Assembly: GCF_019279795.1 (NCBI RefSeq)
Contig: NC_056732.1
Span: forward strand, 1,077,984,930-1,078,048,929
Origin: Protopterus annectens
Taxonomy: Eukaryota > Chordata > Ceratodontiformes > Protopteridae
Reading direction: 5' to 3'
Length of the DNA: 64,000 bases
The position numbers and the translations under genes are program-made. Below, piece by piece: positions 1 to 10,419 of this stretch. Below the pieces are notes generated by a model. It did no database searches and was not told the DNA's origin. It was given only the letters and a program-made list of their open reading frames with translations. Every line of letters begins with the position of its first letter. The stretch's first letter is position 1.

Positions 1-2
1 GA

Positions 3-1106
3 CTGGCTGATAAAGGAGGTGGCATCATTGTTATGGATATTGTTATATATAATAATAAGATGAAAGATGTTGAGTGAAGTACAGACTTACATGACATTAT
101 CCAAAAGGGATATTAATAAGGTGATGGACAAAGTTCAAGCTGAAATATATGAAATGTTTTTGACACAGTAGATCAATAAGGAATTGTATGAATATTTGAT
201 TGTAGAAAAACCTATAGTGCCCATCATCAAAGGGCTTCTGTAGGTTCATAACAATGAGTCAGATCGACCTATGCACCCAACTGTATCAGGTGCAGGATGG
301 CTGACTGCACCTGCTTCTATCTTTGTTGGACATCAACTCAAACTTATTGTTACAAAGGTTCCAACCATCCTTATGGACACATCTCAATTTTTAATATCTT
401 TATTTCAATGTGCAGACAATATGAGAGATGGCATTGTACCAATCCTCATAATCATGGACGTGAAGAATTTATTCACCGTGATACCCAATGAATATGGAAT
501 CAAAGCAGTTCATACTTTTTTAACATTGGATAACACTACTGCTACTAACATCATAGAGCTAATTTGCTCCTTATTAAACATGATCTTGGAAAATAATATT
601 TTTGTTTTTGAGAACTGCTACTATTGGCAAAAATGTGGAGTGGCCATGGCACTCCCTTCATCAATACTTATTCCAACATAGTGATGGCATACTGGGAAAA
701 TGAATATGTCTTCAATGGTATGAATCTATGGAAAAAAGGCATAATATTCTATAAGCATTTTGTTGATATTTTTCTATTGTGGGCCAACAATGAAGATGAA
801 CTGGATGCCTTTACTGGATATCTCGAGAAGACTACTATGTTCCTTAGTTTTGACATGAAGCATTCAATAACCAGTATCAATTTCCTGGATGTTAAACTAG
901 ATCTCAGTCCTGCACATGGTATTAGCACACAGGTTCATCAGAAGAAATGGTGGAAAAAACATATGCTACATAGCTCAAGCATGCATCCCAGTTATATTTA
1001 CTCATGGATTATAATGGGACAGATGCTTAGGGTTTCAAGACTATGTACTAATGACAAATACTTTAAGACTGAGGTTGAGCCTTCGAAGAATAATATCATA
1101 GAATGA
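3..1106 (+). pseudogene. PLE-A reverse transcriptase, broken
   Basis: Remnant of the PLE reverse transcriptase, which copies element RNA at a target DNA end. Frame pieces: 3-77 (ADKGGG block), about 78-270 (interrupted), 271-681 and 624-1106. Visible blocks are PTVSGAGWLTAPAS near 271 (family consensus RPIVSGIGSLTEP), IMDVKNLFTVIP near 453 (first catalytic Asp), GVAMALPSS near 640, and YKHFVDIFLLW near 750, where the family has (Y/F)xDDIF. Only one of the two catalytic Asp residues remains. SINFLDVKL near 877 matches the block after the catalytic site. The two long pieces overlap in different frames around 624-681, so a frameshift separates them. Not functional. Confidence 0.8.
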
Positions 1107-1227
1107 GGTTATACCAACAGAGAAGTGGAAGAAATTGCTGGCAAGAACAGGGAGCTGAGAAGATCGAAAGGACATCCATATTATTTAACTTGTAATACTG
1201 CAGTAACTTCAGGATAGACACACAGAG

Positions 1228-1905
1228 TTGATACAAGAGATTAGATTTACTTTAACTTATAGTAATTATGTGAGAGACATATGTCAAGTCATTAGGAATA
1301 ACTGGAAAACATTACAGACTGATCCAGACATTAAAATGATTGTTGGAGACCAGCCAAGATTTTGTTTTAAAAATAAGAAGAATTTAAAGAAGGTTTTGCT
1401 TCATAATACTCCCTCCAGAATCCAGAAAAAATGCATTGGATGTCTGGGAATGTATCCTTGCAGGAGATGTAAGGTGTGCAATTACACCAACAGTTCTGGC
1501 TTGTTTCAGCATCCGACTACAAAAAGGGTTTATAATTTTGAACTCTATGCAGACAGTACTTCTTGTAATTTAGTTTTTTTGAGATTATGTGGACAATGTA
1601 TTTGTTTCTACATTGGAAAAACTAATAAAACATTTTAAGTATGTATTCTTCATCACTTAAGCAATATACGCCTAAAGAAGAAACAAAATGTGTTAGCCCA
1701 CCATGTTATACATGATCCAACACATAAATTTTGCTTTATGGCAATCCAACATGTCACAGATAATTTGTGGGGGGGGTATATCCAATCGCACTGAGTACAT
1801 GGAAATGCGATGGATAGCCAGGTTATAAGCAGACAATGAACCTGGACTCAATGATGTGGTCCCTTTAAAACCAGCACTCAGAAGGCGGAGACTGATGAGA
1901 TAAGA
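1228..1905 (+). pseudogene. PLE-A linker and GIY-YIG endonuclease, broken
   Basis: C-terminal part of the same PLE polyprotein. It opens with VRDICQVIRNNW, a typical region after the RT thumb, followed by a Cys cluster (CIGCLGMYPCRRCKVC, about 1432-1482). Then comes CNLVFLRLCGQCICFYIGK, the remnant of the GIY-YIG nuclease core that nicks target DNA; the first half of the motif is eroded but FYIGKT is clear. After the stop at 1638 the frame shifts. The tail block can still be read: about 1799-1890 gives MEMRWIARL, a stop, then EPGLNDVVPL, matching the family's conserved C-terminal Leu-Asn motif. Several stops show it is dead. Confidence 0.75.
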
Positions 1906-1953
1906 TTTTTTCAATTGGTGATTATCCTTTCAAAGGCTCCAAAGGAACAGGAA

Positions 1954-1993
1954 ACAGGATCTGAAGAAAGATGATTAAGTTGAAAGTGCCTGT
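1954..1993 (+). ncRNA. Hammerhead ribozyme-like motif in the PLE-A 3' region, degenerate
   Basis: CTGAAGA (1961-1967) fits the hammerhead core CUGANGA exactly, and GAAA (1982-1985) fits the second core strand. The flanking ACAGG (1954-1958) and CCTGT (1989-1993) are perfectly complementary and would form stem I. The region between the core strands pairs poorly and the cleavage triplet is not clear, so this copy is probably inactive. Hammerhead motifs are known from Penelope-like elements, and the position just past the coding region fits. Confidence 0.5.
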
Positions 1994-2130
1994 CAGTTGT
2001 TTTGTTTTGAATTTTTTGAATTTACTTGCAAGTTTTTACTTTGTTATCCTTCGGACTTAAACTTTGGGCTTGGATTTTAGTTTTTTTAATTAAAGTGTTT
2101 TATTTTAACAGTTCTGCCTGGTAACAAGAC

Positions 2131-2627
2131 CTTTTTATCCTAAGCTATTATACCTGGAGGTATCTGAGTATGCAGGAGGTATATTAATAAGGATCCACAA
2201 CATGATCAGTGATTCATAAACAGTGGAGATGCAGCGGCATTTAGGGCTGCACACCCGCTGACTAACAGTATTTAAAAATACAAATGTCGCTCATGATTTC
2301 CTGGACTATATGAAGTTGTGCACAACAGGCCATAGCTGAAGAGCAGGTATTACTGAAACAGCCCTGATTTATGTCAACACAAGTCTAAAAATGCTAAAAA
2401 TAAATGAGTGCCACCCAGAACAGTTTACTGACCATAGCAACTTAGCGTGACAGCTGCACTATATGGCACTGTCCTTACACCCATGTCACTGGACTGTTCC
2501 AATTGCTGCTGCAGTATTACTGGATTCCTTCATTAACATACTGTGTAAATGAAGTCATCTCAATAGTCTTGGCAAACAAGCCTTAAATATCCTTATTCAA
2601 GAATGAATGTTCTTCAGCAGGGTGCTA
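2131..2627. other. Unassigned stretch between PLE-A and CR1-A
   Basis: No coding remnant, tandem repeat or terminal repeat recognised here. Confidence 0.4.
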
Positions 2628-2718
2628 ACATAGGTTCATAGGTTGGTACTAGGCTATCAACCCTAGGGCCTATACAAGCCTAGCCAAATAATTCCCCTGA
2701 TATTTCTTCCCACAATAT

Positions 2719-5538
2719 TTACTTCCCTGGACCCCTGTCTAGCAGGGCAACTGACTTGATCCCTGGGGTGAATTTCCTATATCCCATCCAATTGTCAAGG
2801 TTCCTTTTGAAGAGTGCCAAGGAGGCGCTCTGCTTGACATGTATGAGCAGTCTATTCCAGAGTATGGGGATTCTCTGGGTCAGGAACCTATCCCTCCAGC
2901 ATGTTTTGTTCATTGTGATGACAAGGTTTAGATCGCTGGAGTGTGTGGTTCTGAGGGATTGGGATTTATTTAAGTGGAGCATGTCCAACAGCTCAGGAAT
3001 TGACATGGCCTTGTATGTTAAGCAGAGATCGCCGCTGAGTAGATGATATGCCACAGAGTATAGCTGGAGTTTTTTTAGATGGTCAGCATAGGGCATCTGC
3101 TTTAGGCCTGTGATTCTTTTAGTGAGGTATTTCTGTGGCCTTTCCAACTGTTGCTGATGTCATGTGAGGTACATACCAAATGGGGCATTGTACTCTATAA
3201 TGGGTCTAATGAGGGATTAATACAGTGGGAGAATGACTTCCTTTTTTCTGGATGAAAAGCCCTTATTGATGAGGTGTACCACATAGAAGGATTTCCTGAC
3301 TGTTGTGGTGATGTGGTTATTGAAGGTGAGACCACTGTCCACCTGTGTCCCTAAGTCTCTCATCACACTTTCACTGTTTAGTGTACTGCCACCTATGTGG
3401 TAATTCATGGGTGCATGTTTTTTTCCATAGGGGATAACTATACATTTCTTGGCATTAAGCTTGAGCCCATGGCTCTGGCACCAAGCATCTGTTTCTGTAA
3501 GGCCCTTTTATAGAATATCAACATAATTTGGGGATTCAATAATGGCTCCCAGTTTGCAGTCATCTGCGAACTTTGTTAGCCAGAGTCCCTTAGTGTTGGT
3601 CTGTACTTCAGAGAAGTAGATACCAAACAAGAGCGGTCCCAGGACTGAACCTTGAGGTACTCCACTTGTCACTTGTCTGGAGCTGGATTTGGAGTTGGCT
3701 ATTTTTACAGTCTGGGTTCTGTCAGTAAGCCAGTTGGCAACCCATCGAGTGACATAGGGATTTATGCCCAGCTTAGTAAGTTTATCTATGATTCCATAGT
3801 GGGGGATGGTGTCAAAGGCCTTGGCGAGGTCCAGATAGGCTGTGTGGACCACCTTACCCTTGTCCACAGTTCTGGAGCCTGATTCGAAGAAGTTAATCAA
3901 GTTCAGGAGACAAAATCAGCCCTTCATGAACCCAAACTGGATGGGATCCAGTGTTTGAAGGTTGCCAATGTCTTTGTTTATAAGTTCCATGATAATGTGT
4001 CCCATGCCCTTGCAGATCAGGCTCGTCAGACTGATGGGACGGTAGTTCCCGGGATCTAAGGTGGATCCCCCCTTGTGGAGTGGGATAACTGTAGCTGTGC
4101 GCCACTCAGTGGGCATGAAGCCTGAGGTGAGGCTGTGATTAAACATGACACTTAGGTGAGAAGCCAATTCATTTTGTAGTTCATTTAGTACACAGCCTGG
4201 GATGTCATCTCATCCCATGGATGCTCTATTCTTAGCTTTGGAGAGTGCGGTTTCTATCTGTGTGGCCATGATTACTGGAATTTGGCAATCTTTTGGTATT
4301 GAGATGGGCCCTTTAGGGGGTGAGAGGGGGGTGAAGTTGGCACTAAATTGATCTGCCAGGATATTGGCAATATCCTTGGGATCAGTATATTTAATGCCAT
4401 TCTGTTGTAGCTCAGAGCAGATCTGAGCATTGCCATTTAGATTCTTGACATAACCATAGAATGCCTTGTGTTTGTCTTTGGAATCTTTGGCAATTTTATT
4501 TTCATAACTATTTTTGGAGGATTTTATGAGGAATCTCAGCTTCTTACTGAGGCTGGTAAGGGTTTTTTTTGCATCCTGGGATTTTCCTCTTTTCTGTAGC
4601 AGTTTCTTCCTTCTGTTGTATAGTTTGTTTATGGCAGGGGACTACCAAATTGGCTTCCTTTTTTTTTGGAGGAGACCGTCTTGATTCTAGTTGGGATGGC
4701 ACAATTCATGCATGAGTAGATGTGCTCATACAGTGCCTTAGTGTAGGATTCAGCAGTCGAACTTTCAGCTCTCATCTGCATGGGTGTCATGATGTTTGTC
4801 ACTTCTGACTTAAGTAGCATGAAGTTGGCTTTGGAGAAGTTTTTTTACAGAGGTTTCCCTACTGGGGGGTGGGGGTGGGATGTGGATGTCAAGGGTGATT
4901 TTCTTATGGTCAGACCTGACCAATGAGGGGGTGACCACTGGTGTGGAGCATCTATCTCCCATGTTGTTAATGACCAGGTCTAGGATATTGGAGCCCCTGG
5001 TGGGACAATGTATTAGGTGATCCAGGGTGTTGGAATTTATGAATTCCAAGAACCGTTGGGAAAAGGTGTTGGTACCCGAGTAGTTTTCCCAGTTAATGGC
5101 AGGGTAGTTGAAATCAACCAGTATTGGGGTGTTTGGATGTATCTTAATATTTTTCAGTATGTTTAGAAAGGTGTAGTGAGAATCTTGGGGCATGGTGAGG
5201 GATCTGTAGCAAGCTACAATTTGGATTGCAGTCTTACCTAGTGTTAGTTTCACCTGGAGAATTTCAGATGCATTGTGTTGGGCAACTAGCCTGGAGGTGT
5301 GAATATCCTTGGTGAATATGGACACTCCTCCACTTTTAGTGTTTCAGTCTTGGTTTGGTGGCCAAAAAGTGTGGTAAAAGTTGTAGCCTGGTATTGCCGG
5401 GGTGCTCTCTGGAGTCTTGAACCAGGTCTAAGTTACTGCACAGATATTGATGTTCTCCATTTTTAGGAGTGCCTTGAGAGAGTGCATTTTGAGGTTTAGA
5501 CTTCTAGCGTTGAGTAGCATTACCTTCAGATTTTGCAT
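2719..5538 (-). pseudogene. CR1-A ORF2, endonuclease-reverse transcriptase, broken
   Basis: About 940 codons, close to the 938 of CR1-B. Read from 5538 leftward: endonuclease start block LLNARSLN, VDFNYPAINW (metal site), RSDHKKITLDI (catalytic Asp-His), then a linker and the RT. The RT shows GNYRPISLTS, YLDLAKAFDTIPH (first Asp), SGVPQGSVLGPLLF and KFADDCKLG (catalytic Asp pair intact). The C-terminal domain has RPILWNRL near 2870. Several stops interrupt the frame (near 5345, 5430, 3900, 3500 and 3200), and one frameshift lies at about 4810-4820. The enzyme would nick DNA and prime reverse transcription from it, but this copy cannot make it. Confidence 0.87.
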
Positions 5539-5549
5539 GCTTGTATCTG

Positions 5550-6524
5550 TTACGGTGGTGGTTTTGTCCTTTGAACCTTGCCTAAAAAAGGCACTATAGG
5601 GGTGGCAAGAGCTTTAGCCAGTAACCTGAATCCCAGGGGTGACAGGTGTAGACCATCTCTGGCAAAACATTGTGGTTTGTCGATCATGTTGGCCCAGGCT
5701 GACCGATACTGTATCCCCTTTGAATGGCACCAGAGGCTTAGCCAATTGTTGAAGTCAGTCATTTTGCCCTTATACTGTGGTATCATTCTGGGCGAAGGCA
5801 GGATGCTACTCAGGGCTAGGGTCATACCTGCCTGAGCCACATGATCCGAGAGCTCTTCCATGTCTCTTTTCATGTAGTCCAGGGAGGTACATCTCAAGTC
5901 ATTCACTCCAACATGGACAATGACAGAGTCGTATTTGTACTTGTGGAGTTACTTGAGTGCATGTGTTATGTGGCGGCTCCTGGCACCCGACAGGCAGATG
6001 ACTGTAATTTTCTCCTTGCTCAGACTGGTGAGTGGGACATCAGTGTACCTGACTATAGAGTCACCTATGACTAAAGTGTTTGGTACCATGTTTTGCCTTA
6101 GGGGCTGTTGTTGGGTGGCACACTGGTGTTGTGAGCTATGTGTCACTTTGGTTGTGACTGATATTTGTTTGCATTTCAGCTTTGGAGGTCCTTGTTGCTT
6201 GGGCAGGTTAATGTTAAGGGCCTCTGCATATGTGAGTTTAGTGTTGCTATGTGTAGGTGTTGATGGTGTGGGTTTTGAAGGGCTATGTGTTGCTTGAGAT
6301 GTAGTGCAGGTATTAACCTTCTCCTCTTGACTGTCTAGCACAATCTTGGCTGTAGAGAGCTTTGCTTCCAGTTTGGCTATGTATGTGCATCTCTCACAGG
6401 TTGTAGTGTTGGGTGGTAGGAGGAGAGGGTTGTCTGTGTACATGAGGCAGTTGCTGCATTGCCCCAGTATGCCCAGATTCACCAGGTGGACAGGAGAAAT
6501 CACTGGAAGCTGACCGTTGGACAT
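5550..6524 (-). pseudogene. CR1-A ORF1, SGNH esterase-like protein with one stop
   Basis: About 325 codons in one frame with a single internal stop at 5949-5951, where CR1-B has TCA and this copy has TAA. The N-terminal part has two CxxC pairs (QCSNCLMY and TTCERCTY) and a short charged helix, then a Thr/Pro/Ser-rich linker. The SGNH/GDSL esterase domain follows: VIGDSIVRYTD carries the catalytic Ser, GVNDLR the Asn block, and DGLHLSPLG the Asp-His block near the C-terminus. ORF1 proteins of this group bind RNA and carry an esterase of unclear role. It lies just upstream of ORF2, 11 nt apart, as in CR1-B. Confidence 0.85.
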
Positions 6525-6540
6525 GCCTGTTTAGGTGCTT

Positions 6541-8129
6541 TTTTTGTAAAGTACAAGAGCTGTTTTCCCTTACCTTTGCAAGGTACTTTGCAATTATAGG
6601 TTGTTTAGTGCCTACAATTAGTTTCTCTTTATTAACAAGGAGAGTTGAGTGTTTGTATCAGTTTAAGGCTTCCTAATGCTTTCCAGCAGGTTCTAGAGCA
6701 AGTGATAGTCACAGGGGTTCAGATTTTAGTGCTACTATTGAGAAACCAGCTATTTCTAAGGGAAATTTTGAAGAGCAGACTTTCTGGCACCTGGAATAGT
6801 TTAATTGTAGCCCTGATGTGCTGCATGATGCGAAAAATGTGCAAACACACGTGTTTTTAAGCCAGAAAGTTGAAAGGGATAGAAATCAGCCCAAAATGGC
6901 TAATAAAATTACAATTTCAGAGCTGGAAACCACTCCTCTAGTGTTAGATAGGCAGTACAATGCTCACCACTCCCACTGGTAAGCAGTAGGACTTCCCTCT
7001 GCCACAGCAAGGTCTGGATAGCTATGAACACAGAAAATAAAGTCCTGAAACCAGCAAAGACTGGGATCTGGACTATACTAGCTAGGAAACATGGGAAATG
7101 AGCAAACAAGACAGCATTTTTTGTTTTTTAGTTTTTTTTTGGTTAAAACAGGCTAAACAATGCAATAATACAGTAAATAAACACAGAAAAGGCTAATGCA
7201 CTTGAGTGTGTAGCCCTAAACAGTAAATGCAATTAAAACTCTACAAAATTAGCAATTTAAAACTTTTTGAATGAAGCAAGGCAAGTGCATAAGTGAAACA
7301 ACGATTTAAGAGGCAGTAATACAGTAGAATAAGTAGCTAGTCTACATATACAGAAAAGTCTATATATACAGAAAAGCAGTTAAAACACACTAAAACAATT
7401 CAGATGCAGTGCAACCTAGAGCACTTGAGTTGTAGCAATATTAAGGCCAATACAGTTTTAATAAATGCACTAAAATATACTCTATATTTCCAAATTGTTT
7501 GAGAAGGACAGCCAGAACAAAGGAGATTCTGGAAATTTTTTTTTGTAAGAAAGGGAGAAAGGAGGAACAGAAGGAAAGAAACTAAGTGGATTGGCCTTCT
7601 CAGATGTTCTCTCTGTATTAGGTAGAATGAGCTAATGACACTAGACTGGGAGTAGTGTTTCAGATCAAATTTACAGTAGGGGCGTGCAACTGCAAAGCCA
7701 CCAAGTATAACAGCAAGACACCAATAGGGAGAGAGGGTGGGGACAATACTAAAGCTAGTAGCCTACACTCTTTTAGACAGTAAACACTACAGAAATGTTT
7801 ATCATAGCAGTGAGCCACAAAATGAAAGTTTATAAACAGATAAAGGAGCAGGGAGACTCTACAGAATGCTTTTAACTGCAAACAAATCAGTTATATGACA
7901 CACTCCTTGGCAGAAAATCAGAAAAAACAAATAGGTGCTTAACAGGTACAGAAAATAGCAATATAATACAGTAAAAAGTATGCAGCAGGCAGTAAAAAGT
8001 ACTATATATAAATTGCTAGAAGCAATAACCAGTATAAATAAGCCAAAAAAAAGGATACTTATTGTTATATATCTCAGATCAGAGTTGTAGTCAATGCCCC
8101 TCCTCCACTCAGCTCAGTGTGTATAGACT
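6541..8129. other. Unassigned AT-rich stretch
   Basis: No protein similarity recognised on either strand. There is a short direct repeat near 7340-7378 (TATATACAGAAAAG twice) and many TACAGTAAA-like words. Part of the right flank of CR1-A may be its 5' leader. Confidence 0.4.
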
Positions 8130-8288
8130 ATAGCAATAACCCACGCCTGGGTGTGGGTAATGCTGGATTTACCCACAGTTGGGTAAATCCAGCATTACCC
8201 ACACCCAGAAGTGGGTTATTGCTATTATACAATGCCATTATTTAAGAAAAGAAATAATTACTTTTCTTAAATAATGGCATTGTATAAT
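8130..8288. repeat. Two adjoining long inverted repeats
   Basis: The first inverted repeat spans 8130-8225 with its centre near 8178; its arms match almost throughout (ATAGCAATAACCCAC at the left end, its complement at the right). The second spans 8224-8288 with two perfect 28-bp arms and a 9-bp loop at 8252-8260. They share two bases at the junction. Such structures can form cruciforms in DNA or hairpins in RNA. Confidence 0.9.
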
Positions 8289-8330
8289 GCCTCTTTGCTG
8301 CCCTTCCGCACCTGTCTGGTGTTCCGCGGC

Positions 8331-8372
8331 AGTTCTGATGTACTGCGCATGCCTACGCAGTACATCAGAGCT
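8331..8372. repeat. Inverted repeat
   Basis: Arms of about 14 bp (TCTGATGTACTGCG and its complement) around an 8-bp loop, extendable outward with one mismatch. It continues the palindrome run on either side. Confidence 0.85.
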
Positions 8373-8378
8373 TTGGGC

Positions 8379-8692
8379 AAAAGCAACGGAGAACGCAAGT
8401 TCTCCGTTGCTTTTTACTGTCTCGCTATGTTAAATGGGTTTAACATAGCGAGACAGCTTTAAAATAAGCAACGGAGATCTCCGTTGCTTATTTTGCTGTC
8501 TCGCTATGTTAAACTCATTTAACATAGCAGACAAGTTTAAAGCAACGGAGATCGCAAGATCTCCGTTGCATTTTACACTGTGTCGCTATGTTAAAAGAGT
8601 TTAACATAGCGAGACAGCTTTAAAAGCAACGGAGATCTCCGTTGCTTTTTAAATCTGTGTCGCTATGTTAAACTCTTTAACATAGCGAGACA
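8379..8692. repeat. Tandem array alternating two palindromes, about 81-bp period, four units
   Basis: Palindrome S1 (AGCAACGGAGA and its complement) starts near 8379, 8461, 8539 and 8620. Palindrome S2 (TCGCTATGTTAAA and its complement) starts near 8417, 8496, 8578 and 8655. S1 at 8461-8494 is a perfect 34-bp palindrome with no loop. Some S1 copies have a short insert at the centre (for example CGCA). S2 copies differ in the 4-5 loop bases and in one arm base. Each unit reads nearly the same on both strands. CpG steps are frequent here, unlike the flanks. No protein frame or transposon family recognised. Confidence 0.93.
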
Positions 8693-8696
8693 ATGT

Positions 8697-8836
8697 TATA
8701 CTAACGGAAAAAGTCCGGGCGACCGGACCTTTTTCCGTTAGTATATTGAGGGATTTACCACGGGCACGCTGGTTGGGCTAGCCAATCAGCGTGCACGTTT
8801 TTAGGGTAGGCATTGTATAAATACAAGTAATGCCTG
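8697..8836. repeat. Three further inverted repeats closing the array
   Basis: 8697-8745 has 22-23-bp arms that differ by one inserted G (TACTAACGGAAAAA at the left). 8764-8794 has 13-bp arms around a 5-bp centre. 8807-8836 is a weaker one with about 9-bp arms. All lie in direct succession after the alternating array. Confidence 0.85.
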
Positions 8837-8918
8837 CTAAAAATGAGTCTGACAATTCACGGCAGCATATCAAGCTGCAATGGAGCTCTGACTGAAAAAA
8901 ACCTAATGGCTGCCATTA

Positions 8919-9116
8919 TTTTATGCTCGCTAAGCAGCACTTCTGCTGTTTAGCGAGCATAAAATATATTTTAAAAAAGAAAATTAAAAAAACAAAAGTG
9001 TGCATGTGTGTTTATATCTGTATGTGTGAGTGCATGTGTGAATAAGTGAAAGCGAGACCAGTCAAGTCATTATTTTACACTTGTTAAGCAGCTCTTTTGC
9101 TGTTTAGTGAGTGTAA
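8919..9116. repeat. Pair of related hairpins 154 bp apart
   Basis: 8919-8964 has 21-bp arms with one mismatch (TTTTATGCTCGCTAAGCAGC). 9073-9116 is a diverged copy with about three arm mismatches. The sequence after each runs into a GT-rich stretch, so the whole segment may be a diverged tandem duplication. Confidence 0.75.
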
Positions 9117-9139
9117 AAACTAAATATAACAGAAAAATT

Positions 9140-9146
<7 letters not shown>

Positions 9147-9219
<73 letters not shown>
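9147..9219. repeat. (TG)n microsatellite
   Basis: Uninterrupted GT dinucleotide run of about 70 bp. Confidence 0.97.
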
Positions 9220-9221
<2 letters not shown>

Positions 9222-9319
9222 CTGTCTGTGTATATGAATGCATGCATGAAAACAAGATGTGAGAGAGAGAGAGTGAACAGTGAGAGTGATCAAGTACTGG
9301 CAGCCACAACATTGAAGAG

Positions 9320-9420
9320 GTTTATGTACCTCACATCTCTTAGATAAAGTAATCTGGATAAAGCCTAAAATAAAGGGGGAACAAAGTCTCAAAACAGGAA
9401 CATATTCCTTTGAAAAAAAA
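9320..9420 (+). mobile_element. Fragment of the hAT-like MITE family
   Basis: Matches the first 100 bp of the elements at 17606 and 24269 (CTCTTAGA, TCTGGATAAAGCCTAAAAT, GGGACA-like block) but is diverged and lacks the right half. Confidence 0.45.
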
Positions 9421-9775
9421 CCACAATGCTTCTTGAGTAATAGGAGTGCTGTCACACAATTTTCTTCAAGCACACATCAGAAACTAACCTAAATCGCTGA
9501 ACTGTCATGCAATCATGACGGTGTGTAGAGGGCTTTAAATCACAAAGAGTATTGTGAAAATTAAATATGGTTAATAAAATTCACAACACCTTCAAGAAGC
9601 TTGATTGTTATTACCCTATGATGATAACATCTTTCCATGGGTGTGTCAGTAGTATTTTTCAAAGGAAGTTAACAGTTGATTTGCTCTGATTGCTATGGAG
9701 AGTGCACTTCATAATGTTGAAGGGCACTGCATAATATATGTGTATGCTTTTTTTTTTTTTTTGCATTCATTCTCT

Positions 9776-10036
9776 AGTGTCTGATTTATCCATTCAGGGT
9801 TACAAAGAGCTGGAGCCTGTCTCAGCACTCTTTGGGTAAAAAGCAGAGAAACTAATGCTGGATAGGACATCAGTCTGTTGAAGGATGTGCACTTACTGTC
9901 ACTCTACATGCGCATCTGTAGGCAATTTGGAAGATCTTGATTTCACCTGCACATCTTTCAGATGTGGGAAGAAGCTGAAACATTCCAGCTAAAGTCCTAA
10001 CATCCACATAGACACAAGGAGGACATACGTATGGCA
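9776..10036. repeat. Degraded dispersed repeat
   Basis: Contains CCATTCAGGGTTACAAAGAG and then ACATCTTTCAGATGTGGGA, words of a dispersed repeat that I recall as common in fish and other vertebrate genomes. The family name cannot be fixed from here. It is eroded and no ends are visible. Confidence 0.5.
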
Positions 10037-10419
10037 CAAAATAAGCCATCTCATCTAAGAGTCAGACTGGAGAACCAAGTGTACGAGGAAAAGGACATCT
10101 GACATCTATTTATTTTTTTTTTTTGCATTGCTGATATGTATTTTAGTATGCGATTCCCCAGTTTGATGTTAGTGTTCCCACTGGTGTACTCCAAGAAGGG
10201 AATCACAAGAACAGTTTGACCACTCATTGGCCTGTCACACCAGGCAGAGGTCACCTCTATGAAAGTTACAAGAAGCAGAAATAAAGACAGTTCCTTAACT
10301 TTTTATAAGTAGGATATGATAAGTAAGTCGGTTCCCAAAGGAATCCGTAGATCAGTGAAGGAGCAGCTATAAGATATTCTAGATACATCAGGTTGGCCAC
10401 ATAGGAAAGGATACTAATT

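Larger units (their letters stand above)
1..2130 (+). mobile_element. Penelope-like element PLE-A, 5' end cut by the window
   Basis: A degraded Penelope-like retroelement. From position 3 one reads the PLE start motif ADKGGGIIVMD, then fragments of the PLE reverse transcriptase in two frames, then a cysteine-rich linker and a GIY-YIG-type endonuclease remnant, in the usual order. Downstream of the last coding piece lies an AT-rich tail with a hammerhead-like motif (1954-1993) and an ATTAAAG-TTTT stretch near 2090. A similar stretch follows the hammerhead-like motif in the element at 52.1-52.4 kb. Many stops and shifts make it inactive. The 3' boundary is inferred from where similarity to that tail ends. 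Confidence 0.8.
2628..6540 (-). mobile_element. CR1/L2-group LINE, copy CR1-A, nearly full length
   Basis: A non-LTR retrotransposon on the minus strand with two reading frames: an esterase-type ORF1, then ORF2 with an apurinic-type endonuclease and a reverse transcriptase. The 3' end is marked by the short direct repeat CCTATGAA (read on the minus strand), present twice at about 2628-2645. The same terminal repeat closes CR1-B at 33660. ORF1 and ORF2 each stay mostly in one frame with scattered stops and one shift near 4815. The gene order and esterase domain are those of CR1 and L2 elements. The 5' limit is set by the ORF1 start; an untranslated leader may extend further right. Confidence 0.88.

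Noticed and set aside
5920..6297. Plus-strand open frame opposite CR1-A ORF1
   Set aside because: Shadow of the minus-strand ORF1; its codons mirror the esterase region and the same shadow appears opposite CR1-B.
8461..8494. Perfect palindrome followed by T run, like a bacterial terminator
   Set aside because: The surroundings are clearly vertebrate repeats, so a Rho-independent terminator is not meaningful.
8130..8836. CRISPR-like array
   Set aside because: The units alternate two palindromes without unique spacers, and the genome is not prokaryotic.
9070..9473. Open frames reading long His-Thr or Cys-Val repeats
   Set aside because: Translations of the GT microsatellite.
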